Assembly (NCBI GenBank): GCA_015655335.1
Contig: JAATFF010000069.1
Coordinates: 1-64,000, forward strand
Length of the DNA stretch: 64,000 nucleotides
Reading direction: 5' to 3'
Source of the DNA: Lysobacterales bacterium
Lineage (GTDB): Bacteria; Pseudomonadota; Gammaproteobacteria; Xanthomonadales; Rhodanobacteraceae
Shown: positions 28,207 to 38,215 of the stretch, in pieces
Layout: the number at the start of each line of letters is the position of its first letter
How positions within the stretch are numbered: the first letter of the stretch is position 1
The notes under the pieces: model-generated
What the model was told of the DNA's origin: nothing
Seen by the model: the letters and a program-made list of their open reading frames with translations, nothing else
Databases searched by the model: none
Position numbers and translations under genes: made by a program

Positions 28207-28234
28207 GTCTATTTGAGAAGGCGTTTTATATCGT

Positions 28235-28338
28235 CGTCCCGGCGAAAGCCGGAGGCGCTTTACAACAGCGAAGTTGTTCGTCCAGTGACTTGCCGGAACG
28301 CTCGTTTAAGACGCCCGGTCCCGGCTTTCGCCGGGACG
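28235..28338. repeat. Interrupted inverted repeat, REP/MITE-like
   Basis: An 18-bp sequence (28235-28252, cgtcccggcgaaagccgg) recurs as a perfect reverse complement at 28321-28338, with 68 bp between. The arm with ggcgaaagcc is of the kind often dispersed in proteobacterial genomes. The interior starts with a 29-nt segment (28248-28276) that is about 25/30 alike to 52999-53028. It has no coding capacity and sits between gltA and the convergent unknown gene. Confidence 0.7.
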
Positions 28339-28367
28339 GCGATAGGGCGTGTCGTTGAGGACGGTCT

Positions 28368-29045
28368 TTAACGTAGCGCCGCCGACAACTTGCGCTCAAA
28401 ATCATCCTGCTCGTTGTCCTCCTCCGCAAGCATGATCTCCACCGATGCCAGCGAAGCGCGGCGCATCGGTTTCTCGTCGATACGATCCAGCGGTGCTTGC
28501 CGTAACGCGTTGTGCGGAAGCACGGTCAGGTCGAACGAAAGGTTGTCGGCGGCGAATAACAACACGGGATATTCCACTTGTTCATCACGGCTGATACGTA
28601 GACGCCGCGTCTGCGCTTCGAATGGCACGCCGTGTTCGCGCAAGTAGATGCCGATGGCTTCCGGGTCGTCGCTGAAGACGTGCAGGCAAACGGCGGAATG
28701 CGAATCGGCGGTGCCATCGAGCACGGTGCCAACCAGGCGTGGTTCGAAGCGCTGCAGGAAACGCATCGCTTCGATGGCGGCCTCGCGTCTTGCTCTGAGC
28801 AGTTGTGGTTGGCTGTCGGCTTGAAACAGCCGCTGATGTTCGCGCAGCGCTTCCTCGATCTCGTGATTGCGAGGAAGCGCTTGTTCGTCAAGCACGCCCA
28901 ATCGTTCGGCGGCTTTGCGTTTGGCGTGGTGGAAGTCGCGGATACCGTGTTCGCTCATCAGCCGCGCCGCCTCTTGGGCGACGCGAAGCCGGTTGCGCTG
29001 CACACGGTCGTGTGCGTGGATGCGATGGTGCTCGCCTCGTGCCAT
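28368..29045 (-). CDS. Conserved protein of unknown function
   Basis: 225 residues, no signal peptide or membrane segment. I do not recognise a named function. The N-terminal 70 residues are Arg/His-rich and helical (RVAQEAARLMSEHGI, AKRKAAERLGV, RNHEIEEALREHQRLF). The centre has RFLQRFEPRLVGTVLDGTADSHSAVCLHVFSDDPEAIGIYL, whose GTxxxHSxVxLHxF pattern loosely recalls nucleotidyltransferase-like proteins. The C-terminus is acidic (LAEEDNEQDDFE). The gene is 45 bp downstream of mrcA on the same strand and could be co-transcribed with it. That the frame is real is supported by continuous codon structure and that spacing; function remains open. Confidence 0.7.
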   Translation of the reverse strand: MARGEHHRIHAHDRVQRNRLRVAQEAARLMSEHGIRDFHHAKRKAAERLGVLDEQALPRNHEIEEALREHQRLFQADSQPQLLRARREAAIEAMRFLQRFEPRLVGTVLDGTADSHSAVCLHVFSDDPEAIGIYLREHGVPFEAQTRRLRISRDEQVEYPVLLFAADNLSFDLTVLPHNALRQAPLDRIDEKPMRRASLASVEIMLAEEDNEQDDFERKLSAALR

Positions 29046-29090
29046 GCCTCGGCCCTCTTTCGCAGCGTCCGAGGCAAGACTACCGGAAAA

Positions 29091-31622
29091 TTAGAAAATA
29101 TCGTTAGCCTGCTGCTGATCTTGGTTTTGCTGCTGTTGTTGCAGAGCCTGGTTATGCAGCCGGTCTACATCTTCGACCTTGAAGATCTCCGACATGGCAT
29201 CCGGATCGCCCGTGGCTGTCGGAAGGCCGTTTTCACGGTTAATTTGCACGGTGCTAATGCCAGGCGGCATCGAGATGGTGTTTTCCGGCGCACCCTTCAG
29301 GGCTTCGCCCACGTAATCGATCCAGATCGGCAGCGCAGCCTTGGCGCCAAATTCACCTTTGCCGAGCGAACTGAAGTCATCGAAACCCACCCACACGGCT
29401 GTCGACAAGTCGCCGTTGAAGCCAACGAACCAAGCGTCGCGATGGTCGTTGGTGGAGCCGGTCTTGCCAGCCAAGTCGGGGCGATTGAGTACTTTCGCTG
29501 CGTAGCCGGTGCCTAGGGGGGACGTGATGACATCTTTCATCAACGACGTGACGAGGTAGTCGTTGCGGATATCGATCACGTGCGGGGCCAGTACCGGTGC
29601 GGCTTCACCACTGTGAGCATCGGCAGGCAATGCAGTTTCGCCGGCGAGCGCGACGCTGGCGGCGGGTGCCGGCGCGCTGGTTGAACTTGCCGCTACGCCA
29701 TTCGTGAGCATGCTGGCCGGTGGCGGGGCAGGCGGGGTGTTTTGCAATAGCCGCGCCTGGCAATTGGCGCAAGCGCGCGCAGGATTGGCCACATACACGG
29801 GCTTGCCGTCACGATCGTCGATCTCGCCAATGAAGTAGGGCGTGACCAGATAGCCGCCGTTGGCGAACACGGCAAAACCGCGCGCCATGCTGAGCGGCGA
29901 CACGGAAGCGGTGCCGAGCGCCATCGACAAATTGTTCGGCAGCGCGTCGAGCGGGAAGCCAAAGCGAGTGACGTAGTCGCGCGCATAGCGCACGCCGATC
30001 GCGTCGAGCAGGCGTACGGAAACCAGGTTCTTGGATTCCACCAATGCTTCGCGCAGGCGCATTGGACCGGAGAATTTGCCGTCGTCGTTGCTGGGTGTCC
30101 AGAGGCCGTTCGGCTGGGACGGATCGGGGAGTGCCAGCGGTGCGTCATTGACGATGGAGGCGGTCGTAAAGCCGCGTTCAAAGGCCGCGGAGTAGATGAA
30201 GGGCTTGAAGCTCGAGCCTGGCTGACGCGCCGCCATTACAGCGCGGTTGAACTTGCTGCGCTGGAAGTTGAAGCCTCCGACCAATGATTGAATGGCGCCG
30301 TCTTCGGGATTGAGGGATACCAGCGCCGCCTGCGCTTTGGGTATCTGGGTCAACTGCCAACTGCCCTTGTCATCGCGAATCAGACGGACGACGTCCCCCG
30401 GCTTGAGCACTGTGTCCACCGCCTTCGGCGCGGCCCCCACGCGCGTATCGTTGACATAGGGGCGCGCCCAGTCCACGGCGCTGAGCCCGAGCTTTACGGT
30501 CTGATGATTCGGTAGGTAAACCGATGCTTCTTCGGCCGTTGAAGCGATCACCAGCCCCGGGGTGAGGCCTGCAAGATCGGTGTAGCTGGAGAGCACATTG
30601 CTGTAATCGGTATCGCTCGCGCCGGGTGGCAGCTCTTCATGGGCTTCCGGTCCACGCCAGCCATGACGGTGGTCGTAGATGGCCAGTCCGTCGCGCACCG
30701 CCGCCACGGCGGCCAGCTGGCGTGTGCTGATCAGGGTGGTCTTGACCACATAGCCTTCGGTGAGCGCGTCGTTGCCGAGTCGTTCCAGCGCCTGCAGACG
30801 AGCCATTTCCGCCAAATAGGGCGCGTCCACCTGGATGGGTTGCTCGTGCGGAGCTGCATCGTCCGGTGCCTTGAGGGCCTCGTCATACTGAGCCTGGTTG
30901 ATGTACCGATGCTCAAGCATCTGACCCAGCACCCAGTTGCGCCGCGCGATCAACCGAGAGGTATTGGTCAGCGGATTGACGGCCGACGGCAGCTGGAAGG
31001 TGGAAGCCAGGGCCGCGCACTGCGCCACGTTGAGCTGATCGAGCCGTTTGCCGTAGTAGTACTCGGCGGCCGCCGCTACGCCATAAGAGCGATGCCCAAG
31101 AAACATCTTGTTGAGGTAGAGCTCCAGAATCTGGTCTTTACTGAGCTCGTTCTCCATGCGCAAAGCGATGAACATTTCGATCAATTTGCGCGAATACAGC
31201 TTCTCGGGGCTCAAAAAGAAGTTACGCGCCACTTGTTGGGTAATAGTCGAGCCGCCCTGGGTTTTGTTGCCGCCAGAAGCCACCACGTGAAAGCCTGCGC
31301 GCATCACGCCGCGCCAATCCACGCCCGGATGGCTATAAAAATCGGCGTCCTCGGCCGACAAGACAGCATGCTTGACCATATCCGGCACCTGATCGATGGC
31401 GACCGGGATGCGGCGAGTTTCGCCGAAGGTGGCGATCAGCTTGCCGTCGGCGGTCAATACCCGCAACGGCACCTGCATGTGGTAATCCTTAAGAACCGCC
31501 ACCGAGGGGAGTCGGGGGGCGACCAGCCAGTAGGCCACCCCGGCGGCTGCGGCGATCAGCAGGAGGCCGCTGAAGCCCAGGATAAGGAACCAGCGCAGGA
31601 GGCCTTTCAGAATTCGCGTCAT
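29091..31622 (-). CDS. mrcA: Penicillin-binding protein 1A
   Basis: Bifunctional class A PBP: glycan polymerisation and cross-linking in the periplasm, anchored by one N-terminal helix (LLRWFLILGFSGLLLIAAAA). 843 residues, close to E. coli PBP1A (850). Glycosyltransferase motifs: SAEDADFYSHPGVDWRG, GGSTITQQVARNFFLS, RKLIEMFIALRMENELSKDQILELYLN. Transpeptidase motifs: SSFK with nucleophile S470, SKN in VESKNLVSVR, and KTGSTNDHRDAWFVGF. The C-terminus is Gln-rich. It is divergent from pilMNOPQ, a pairing conserved in many gammaproteobacteria; the 247-bp gap carries the pil promoter. Confidence 0.96.
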   Translation of the reverse strand: MTRILKGLLRWFLILGFSGLLLIAAAAGVAYWLVAPRLPSVAVLKDYHMQVPLRVLTADGKLIATFGETRRIPVAIDQVPDMVKHAVLSAEDADFYSHPGVDWRGVMRAGFHVVASGGNKTQGGSTITQQVARNFFLSPEKLYSRKLIEMFIALRMENELSKDQILELYLNKMFLGHRSYGVAAAAEYYYGKRLDQLNVAQCAALASTFQLPSAVNPLTNTSRLIARRNWVLGQMLEHRYINQAQYDEALKAPDDAAPHEQPIQVDAPYLAEMARLQALERLGNDALTEGYVVKTTLISTRQLAAVAAVRDGLAIYDHRHGWRGPEAHEELPPGASDTDYSNVLSSYTDLAGLTPGLVIASTAEEASVYLPNHQTVKLGLSAVDWARPYVNDTRVGAAPKAVDTVLKPGDVVRLIRDDKGSWQLTQIPKAQAALVSLNPEDGAIQSLVGGFNFQRSKFNRAVMAARQPGSSFKPFIYSAAFERGFTTASIVNDAPLALPDPSQPNGLWTPSNDDGKFSGPMRLREALVESKNLVSVRLLDAIGVRYARDYVTRFGFPLDALPNNLSMALGTASVSPLSMARGFAVFANGGYLVTPYFIGEIDDRDGKPVYVANPARACANCQARLLQNTPPAPPPASMLTNGVAASSTSAPAPAASVALAGETALPADAHSGEAAPVLAPHVIDIRNDYLVTSLMKDVITSPLGTGYAAKVLNRPDLAGKTGSTNDHRDAWFVGFNGDLSTAVWVGFDDFSSLGKGEFGAKAALPIWIDYVGEALKGAPENTISMPPGISTVQINRENGLPTATGDPDAMSEIFKVEDVDRLHNQALQQQQQNQDQQQANDIF

Positions 31623-31784
31623 GTGAGTGTAGCGAGACCTGAGTCAAAACAGTTCAGAGTATAGATGTAGCAGTATGGGCAACATGAGCGACGGATTAGC
31701 AAAACCTTAATCGCGATACTCGACGGGTTGGTCCAAATGTGCAGGCCATCACGTCAAAAGTCTCGAAGAAGTTCGCGTAGACCG

Positions 31785-32927
<1,143 letters not shown>

Positions 32928-32928
<1 letters not shown>

Positions 32929-33647
32929 TGGCACACATCAATCTACTTCCCTGGCGTGTCGAGCGTCGCAAAGTTCGCCAGCGCGAGTTCTTCACGCAGC
33001 TGGGTGCCGCCGCGCTCGTCGCCATAGGATTTCTGCTGTTGTGGTGGCTGTGGATGGATATGCGCATCGACAACCAAAACGAGCGCAATGCCTATCTGCA
33101 GGACCAGATCAAGCAAGTGGATGCACGACTCACCAAGATCAATGATTTAGAAAATGTTCGTGCGCAACTGCTGGCACGCAAGCAGATCATCGAGCAGTTA
33201 CAGGCCAATCGTTCACAGATGGTCCATCTGTTCGACGAGCTGGTTAAGACGATTCCAGGGAGCGCACGCCTGGTATCGATCAAGCAGAACGGCGATCACA
33301 TGGTGCTTGGCGGCGTTGCACAATCGAATGCCAGCGTTGCCGACTACATGCGCAATATCGAGGTCTCGCCCTGGATGGGGCAGGCGGATCTGAGCAAGAC
33401 CGAAAATAGCCATGACGCTTCACGTATGCCCTACACCTTCGGATTAACAGTTGCGTTGCAGCGACCGAAGCAGGACGACGGTACTGCACAGGATTCGGCC
33501 GCGCCGGCCTCGTCGAGCAGCAGCGGTTCCAGGGCTGCGCCGGTGACGCCTGTAGTGACAAAACCTGCTCTTGAGACTGCTCCGGCCACTGCACCTGCCT
33601 CAACGTCATCCAATGCTGCGCCAGTCAAGGGAGGGGCCAAGTCATGA
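32928..33647 (+). CDS. pilN: Type IV pilus inner-membrane protein PilN
   Basis: 239 residues: the conserved PilM-binding cytoplasmic peptide HINLLPWRVERRK at the start, one transmembrane helix (residues about 23-43, LGAAALVAIGFLLLWWLWM), then a coiled coil and a ferredoxin-like periplasmic domain (MVHLFDELVKTIPGSARLVSIKQ). The C-terminus has a long Ala/Ser/Pro-rich tail (from about residue 185), longer than in Pseudomonas PilN (about 198 residues). The start overlaps the pilM stop (TGATG); longer readings run through pilM. Confidence 0.94.
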
Positions 33648-34315
33648 AACTCCTCGACGATCTGCGCAGTTTGGATCGCAACAACATCGGTGGTTGGCCG
33701 AAGTCGGTCAAGACCTTCTTCACAGTGCTGCTGTTTGTCGTGATCGCATTTCTCGGCTGGTATCTCGTTATCAACGACCAGCAGACCAACTTGCAGAATC
33801 TGGCGGGCAAGGAAGAGCAGCTGAAGCGCGACTTTTCTGAAAAACAAGCCAAATCGGTCAATCTCGAAGCATTGCAACAGCAGCTGGATGAAATGAAAGA
33901 CATGCTGCGCCAGCTGCTGCGTCAGTTGCCCAGCAAGACGGAAATGCCGGAATTGCTGGTGGATGTATCGCAAACGGCTCTGTCAGCGGGTCTGCAGCAG
34001 GAGCTGTTCCAGCCAGGCACCGAGGTGCCGAAAGATTTCTACGCGGAAAAGCCGATCCAGCTGAAGATGATCGGTACCTATCATCAGTTCGGAACATTTA
34101 TCAGTGGAGTCGCGTCACTGCCGCGCGTCGTGATCCTCACCATGCACGATGTTTCCCTGACGCCGCTTAATCCTCCCGCCAAAGGCGCCGAACCCAGTCC
34201 GAACCAATTGCTGGTGTTGCAAGGCACGGTGAAGACCTATCGCTATCTTGACGACTCCGAAACGGGCGATACGGCTAGCAAGGCGAAGAATAAGAAAGCA
34301 GGGGGGCGGAAATGA
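33644..34315 (+). CDS. pilO: Type IV pilus inner-membrane protein PilO
   Basis: 223 residues. One transmembrane helix (residues about 24-43, FFTVLLFVVIAFLGWYLVIN), coiled coil (LAGKEEQLKRDFSEKQAKSVNLEALQQQLDEMKDMLRQLL; heptad pattern), then the GspL/PilO-type ferredoxin-like fold with LPSKTEMPELLVDVSQTALSAGL and FQPG. It forms heterodimers with PilN in the periplasm. Its ATG overlaps the pilN stop and its TGA overlaps the pilP start, so the operon is translationally coupled. Confidence 0.94.
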   Translation: MKLLDDLRSLDRNNIGGWPKSVKTFFTVLLFVVIAFLGWYLVINDQQTNLQNLAGKEEQLKRDFSEKQAKSVNLEALQQQLDEMKDMLRQLLRQLPSKTEMPELLVDVSQTALSAGLQQELFQPGTEVPKDFYAEKPIQLKMIGTYHQFGTFISGVASLPRVVILTMHDVSLTPLNPPAKGAEPSPNQLLVLQGTVKTYRYLDDSETGDTASKAKNKKAGGRK

Positions 34316-34863
34316 GGATCATGACTGCCATCAAACCGAATGGTCCGGTCAAGCCTGCGCGCTTTGCCAAACTGTTCCTGTTGGTCGGTGCGGCGCTGGT
34401 ACTGGGCGGTTGCACGCGCGGCATGTCCGATCTGCGTGACTGGGTCGCGCAGGAGAAAGCCAAGCGCGGTGCGCCGATTCCACCGCTGCCCGTACTCAAG
34501 ACGTTCGAAACATTTACCTATACCGATCAAGACAAGCGCGATCCCTTCAGCGCGAGCCCGGATGAGCTCAATGAGAACAATGGTCCTCGTCCGGATGAAG
34601 GCCGAGCCAGGCAACCGCTTGAGGCTTACTCGCTGGACAGCCTGAAGATGGTCGGCACGATCGGCAATGGCGCCACCATGGAGGCCTTGATCAAGGATCC
34701 GGGTGGCGTGATCCATCGTGTGCACGCGAACGAATACATGGGCCAGAACTACGGTCGCATCACCGCTATCAGCGGCGACAAGGTCGATCTGGTCGAATTG
34801 GTTTCCAACGGCAATGGCGGCTGGATGGAACGTCCGGCCAGCATCGCGCTCGTCGCGAAATAG
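34312..34863 (+). CDS. pilP: Type IV pilus lipoprotein PilP
   Basis: Inner-membrane lipoprotein, 183 residues, with lipobox LGGC (Cys at residue 34). It has the PilP core: LRDWVAQEKAKRGAPIPPLPVLKTFETFTY, RDPFS, then the beta-domain YSLDSLKMVGTIGNGATMEALIKDPGGVIHRVHANEYMGQNYGRI, which docks on the PilQ secretin. The start at 34312 (overlapping pilO) gives a slightly long n-region; an ATG three codons later is equally possible. Confidence 0.93.
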   Translation: MRIMTAIKPNGPVKPARFAKLFLLVGAALVLGGCTRGMSDLRDWVAQEKAKRGAPIPPLPVLKTFETFTYTDQDKRDPFSASPDELNENNGPRPDEGRARQPLEAYSLDSLKMVGTIGNGATMEALIKDPGGVIHRVHANEYMGQNYGRITAISGDKVDLVELVSNGNGGWMERPASIALVAK

Positions 34864-34882
34864 GAATACAGGGGCTGATGCA

Positions 34883-37081
34883 ATGACCAATCCAATCAAA
34901 CCAGTCCGGAGCCGTGCCATGCGCCTGGCGAGCCGTTGCCTGATGACCATCATGGTGCTGGGTGTCGCGGCATGGGCGAATGCCGCCGCTGCGACCAGCA
35001 CGCTCCAAAACATCACCTACAAGACCTTGCCGGGTGGGCGCGTCGAGCTGCGGATGAATTTCGACAGCAGCCAAGTTCCCGACCCGCGCGTCTTCACCAC
35101 GGATAATCCGCCGCGTATTGCGGTCGATTTTCCGGACACGGCGAACGACGCTGCTAGGCACCAGGATATCGGCGTCGGCACCACCACGGGTGTTTCGGCG
35201 GTCTCCGCCGGAGGACGCACCCGCGTGGTCGTCGAGCTGATGCAGGCCTCGACTTACAAGTCGCATGTCGAGGGCAATAGCCTGGTTATGGTGGTCAACA
35301 ACGGAACCCAGGCGCAGCCGGTCACCACGGCAGCGACTATCGATCCGTCCATGGCGCTGCCCTCGGCGATGAATGGCCCGGCTATCCTCAATATCGATTT
35401 CCAGCGCGGGACTAACGGTTCTGGCCGCGTATTGGTGAACTTCAACGGTGCGGGCGCCAACGCCAACATGCACCGTAGCAACGATAACGTTGCGGTGGAT
35501 ATCGACAACGCGCAACTACCGGCCAGCCAGGCTCAGCGCTTGAACGTGCTGGACTTCGCCACGCCCGTGCAATCCATCACGCCGCATTCCACGCCCAGTG
35601 GCGTACATCTGGATATTGCTTTCACAGGTGACGTAGAAACATCGTCGTACCAGACAGGGAATCAGTACGTCGTTGAAGTCACGCCCAAAAAGCACGACTC
35701 CAAGGCCGATAAGCTAGGTCTCGGCGCGCAGCCGGTGTATACCGGCAATCGTGTGACATTCAATTTCCAGGACATTCCGGTGCGCTCCGCCCTGCAGTTG
35801 CTGGCAGATGTGTCGGGTCTAAATCTAGTGGCGTCAGATACGGTTGGTGGAAGCGTTACCTTGCGATTGGTCAACGTTCCCTGGGACCAGGCACTGGCTG
35901 TGATTCTGCGCGCCAAGGATTTGGACCAGCGCCGTGATGGCAACGTGATCTGGATTGCACCGCAAAAGGAATTGGCGGACTACGAACAGAACATTTCTGA
36001 TGCTCGTTTCAAGGCGGAAGATACTGCGCCGCTGATTACGACTTATGTTCCGATCAGTTACGGCAAAGCTCAGGATATAGCCAAGCTGCTTACGACTGGC
36101 AGTATGCAGAGTATTGCCGGAGGCGCAGGTGGTAGTGGTCAGGCATCCCAACACCGTGGATTCCTCTCTGTTCGCGGTAGTGTCTCTTTCGATCTGCGCA
36201 CCAACACTTTGTTGATTAACGATACCGCTGAAAAGACGACAGAGTTGCGCGGAATCATCGCCCAGCTTGATCGTCCCGTTCAGCAGGTACTGATTGAATC
36301 CCGCATCGTGATTGCTACGGACGATTTCGAACGCGATCTTGGTGTGCAGTGGGGCGTGAGCGGAAATCGCGCCAACCCGAGTGGGCAGGTCTTGCAAGTT
36401 GGCAGTTCCATTGGCGGTACGCAAGGTAATAACTCCAGCACAGCCCAGCTGGGGTCGGGTTCGCTGGCTGTAGACTTACCCGCAAGCCCAACCACGGGCA
36501 CGGCCTCGACGCTCGCTGCTGCGATACTTGGCAAGAACTATGCGCTGGATTTGGAACTCTCAGCCGCCCAACTGGAAGGCCGTAGCGAAGTGGTTTCCAG
36601 CCCACGCGTGATCACCGCTAACCAACAGGAAGCGGATATCCGCCAGGGTCAGGAGATCGGTTACGTGACCTATCAGAACAGCACGGGTGGCGGTGGTGCG
36701 AGTGGCACGGCTACTGTGGCATTCAAGGATGCGGTGCTCGAACTGAAGGTTACGCCGACCATCACCGCGGACAGCCGTGTTTATCTCGCGATCAACGTAA
36801 ACAAGGATTCGCTGGACCACTACATAACGGTTCCAGGCAGCGGCCAGGTTCCTGTTATTGATACACGTTCGCTCAACACATCCGTGCTCGTGGATAACGG
36901 CCAGACCGTGGTGCTCGGCGGTATTTATGAAGTCAGCAAGACCGACTCGATTTCTAAAGTACCGGGACTGGGCGATATCCCTGGCCTGGGCGTGCTCTTC
37001 CGCAGCACGCAACGCATCAACGACAAGGATGAGCTGCTGATCTTCGTGACGCCGCGCATCCTGAGCGACAGCCTGCAGTAA
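34883..37081 (+). CDS. pilQ: Type IV pilus outer-membrane secretin PilQ
   Basis: Gated outer-membrane pore for pilus extrusion; 732 residues. Signal peptide (residues about 13-38, ending ANAAAA), two AMIN domains binding peptidoglycan (IAVDFPDT and VAVDIDNA segments), STN/N0 domain (ISFNFQDIPVRSALQLLA-like VTFNFQDIPVRSALQLLAD), N1 domain, and the secretin core, ending with VPGLGDIPGLGVLFRSTQRINDKDELLIFVTPRIL, the hallmark C-terminus. The ATG at 34883 is chosen because the signal peptide begins there. pilQ closes the pilMNOPQ operon. Confidence 0.95.
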   Translation: MTNPIKPVRSRAMRLASRCLMTIMVLGVAAWANAAAATSTLQNITYKTLPGGRVELRMNFDSSQVPDPRVFTTDNPPRIAVDFPDTANDAARHQDIGVGTTTGVSAVSAGGRTRVVVELMQASTYKSHVEGNSLVMVVNNGTQAQPVTTAATIDPSMALPSAMNGPAILNIDFQRGTNGSGRVLVNFNGAGANANMHRSNDNVAVDIDNAQLPASQAQRLNVLDFATPVQSITPHSTPSGVHLDIAFTGDVETSSYQTGNQYVVEVTPKKHDSKADKLGLGAQPVYTGNRVTFNFQDIPVRSALQLLADVSGLNLVASDTVGGSVTLRLVNVPWDQALAVILRAKDLDQRRDGNVIWIAPQKELADYEQNISDARFKAEDTAPLITTYVPISYGKAQDIAKLLTTGSMQSIAGGAGGSGQASQHRGFLSVRGSVSFDLRTNTLLINDTAEKTTELRGIIAQLDRPVQQVLIESRIVIATDDFERDLGVQWGVSGNRANPSGQVLQVGSSIGGTQGNNSSTAQLGSGSLAVDLPASPTTGTASTLAAAILGKNYALDLELSAAQLEGRSEVVSSPRVITANQQEADIRQGQEIGYVTYQNSTGGGGASGTATVAFKDAVLELKVTPTITADSRVYLAINVNKDSLDHYITVPGSGQVPVIDTRSLNTSVLVDNGQTVVLGGIYEVSKTDSISKVPGLGDIPGLGVLFRSTQRINDKDELLIFVTPRILSDSLQ

Positions 37082-37109
37082 ACGCGAGCTGACAATGATC
37101 TAGAACACG

Positions 37110-37139
37110 GAAAGGGGTGGCCAAGATGCCGCCCCTTTC
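37110..37139 (+). terminator. Possible terminator after pilQ
   Basis: A 12-bp stem (gaaaggggtggc with gccgcccctttc, one G-T pair) and 6-base loop lies about 30 bp after the pilQ stop. The right arm ends in ttt but no long T tract follows, so it may be weak. It separates pilQ from the MoxR gene. Confidence 0.5.
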
Positions 37140-37219
37140 TCATTGGGGGACAATGGAACCGGCAAACTTTCCTGCCCCCTCGCTGTCTCTACCGACACAT
37201 AGCAGTACAGGATTTTTGG

Positions 37220-38215
37220 ATGGATATGCCCCAAGTCCCCGCAACCGGGCGCCTGCAACAAGCGTTCTCTCGCCTCCGCGACGATCTGCAGCGCCACATC
37301 ATCGGTCAGCCGCGCCTGATCGATTGCCTGTTGATTGCGTTGCTGGCCGATGGCCATTTGCTGGTCGAAGGGGCGCCCGGCTTGGCCAAGACCACGGCGG
37401 TCAAAGCCTTGGCGCAGCGCATCGAGGCCGATTTCCATCGCGTGCAGTTCACGCCGGATCTATTACCGGCAGATCTGACGGGCACCGACATATTCCGCCC
37501 CCAGTCCAGCAGCTTCGAATTCGAGCGTGGCCCGCTGTTTCACAACATCGTATTGGCGGACGAGATCAATCGCGCACCGGCGAAAGTGCAGTCCGCGCTA
37601 CTGGAGGCGATGGCGGAGCGGCAAATCACCGTGGGGCGAAGCACCTGGCGCTTGCCGGAACTGTTCATGGTGATGGCCACGCAGAATCCGATCGAGCAGG
37701 AAGGTACCTTCGCTCTGCCCGAAGCCCAACTTGATCGCTTCATCATGCACGTAACGATCGGTTACCCGGATGCCGCATCCGAATTGGCTATCCTGCGGCT
37801 GGCACGCGAGCAAGCCAGTCAGTCAGCACACGTATCGGTGCCTGTCGCAACGATCGTGACGCAGAACGATGTCTTTGCCGCGCGGGAAGCGGCGCTAGCC
37901 GTGCACATGGCACCTCCCCTGGAGCAGTATCTGGCGCAACTGGTACTGGCGACGCGCGACGCCGGTCACTACGGCCCCGAGCTGAAACGTTGGATCGCAT
38001 GGGGCGCCAGTCCACGCGCCACCATTGCATTGGATCGGTGTGCCCGCGCTCACGCCTGGTTGAGCGACCGTGATTTCGTACTGCCGGAAGACGTCCACGC
38101 CATCGTCTATGAAGTGCTGCGTCACCGCGTACTGCTTAGTTATGAGGCCGAAGCCGAAGGCGTGCGCAGCGAACAGGTCATCGGCCGTCTGCTGGATCTT
38201 GTGCCGCTGCCGTGA
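37220..38215 (+). CDS. MoxR family AAA+ ATPase
   Basis: Cytoplasmic chaperone-like AAA+ ATPase, 331 residues. Walker A EGAPGLAKTT (residues about 50-59), Walker B IVLADEINRAPAKVQSALLEAM, sensor 1 VMATQNPIEQEGTFALPEAQLDRF (with the arginine finger region), and a C-terminal AAA lid. MoxR proteins act with von Willebrand-domain partners, here encoded by the following Bat genes, and have been tied to envelope stress, virulence and metal-centre maturation. The gene leads a six-gene operon in which each pair overlaps by 4-8 bases. Confidence 0.93.
   Translation: MDMPQVPATGRLQQAFSRLRDDLQRHIIGQPRLIDCLLIALLADGHLLVEGAPGLAKTTAVKALAQRIEADFHRVQFTPDLLPADLTGTDIFRPQSSSFEFERGPLFHNIVLADEINRAPAKVQSALLEAMAERQITVGRSTWRLPELFMVMATQNPIEQEGTFALPEAQLDRFIMHVTIGYPDAASELAILRLAREQASQSAHVSVPVATIVTQNDVFAAREAALAVHMAPPLEQYLAQLVLATRDAGHYGPELKRWIAWGASPRATIALDRCARAHAWLSDRDFVLPEDVHAIVYEVLRHRVLLSYEAEAEGVRSEQVIGRLLDLVPLP

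Noticed and set aside
30639-31664. 341-codon open frame antisense to mrcA
   Set aside because: Same reasons; it would also overlap the mrcA promoter and start inside the gene.
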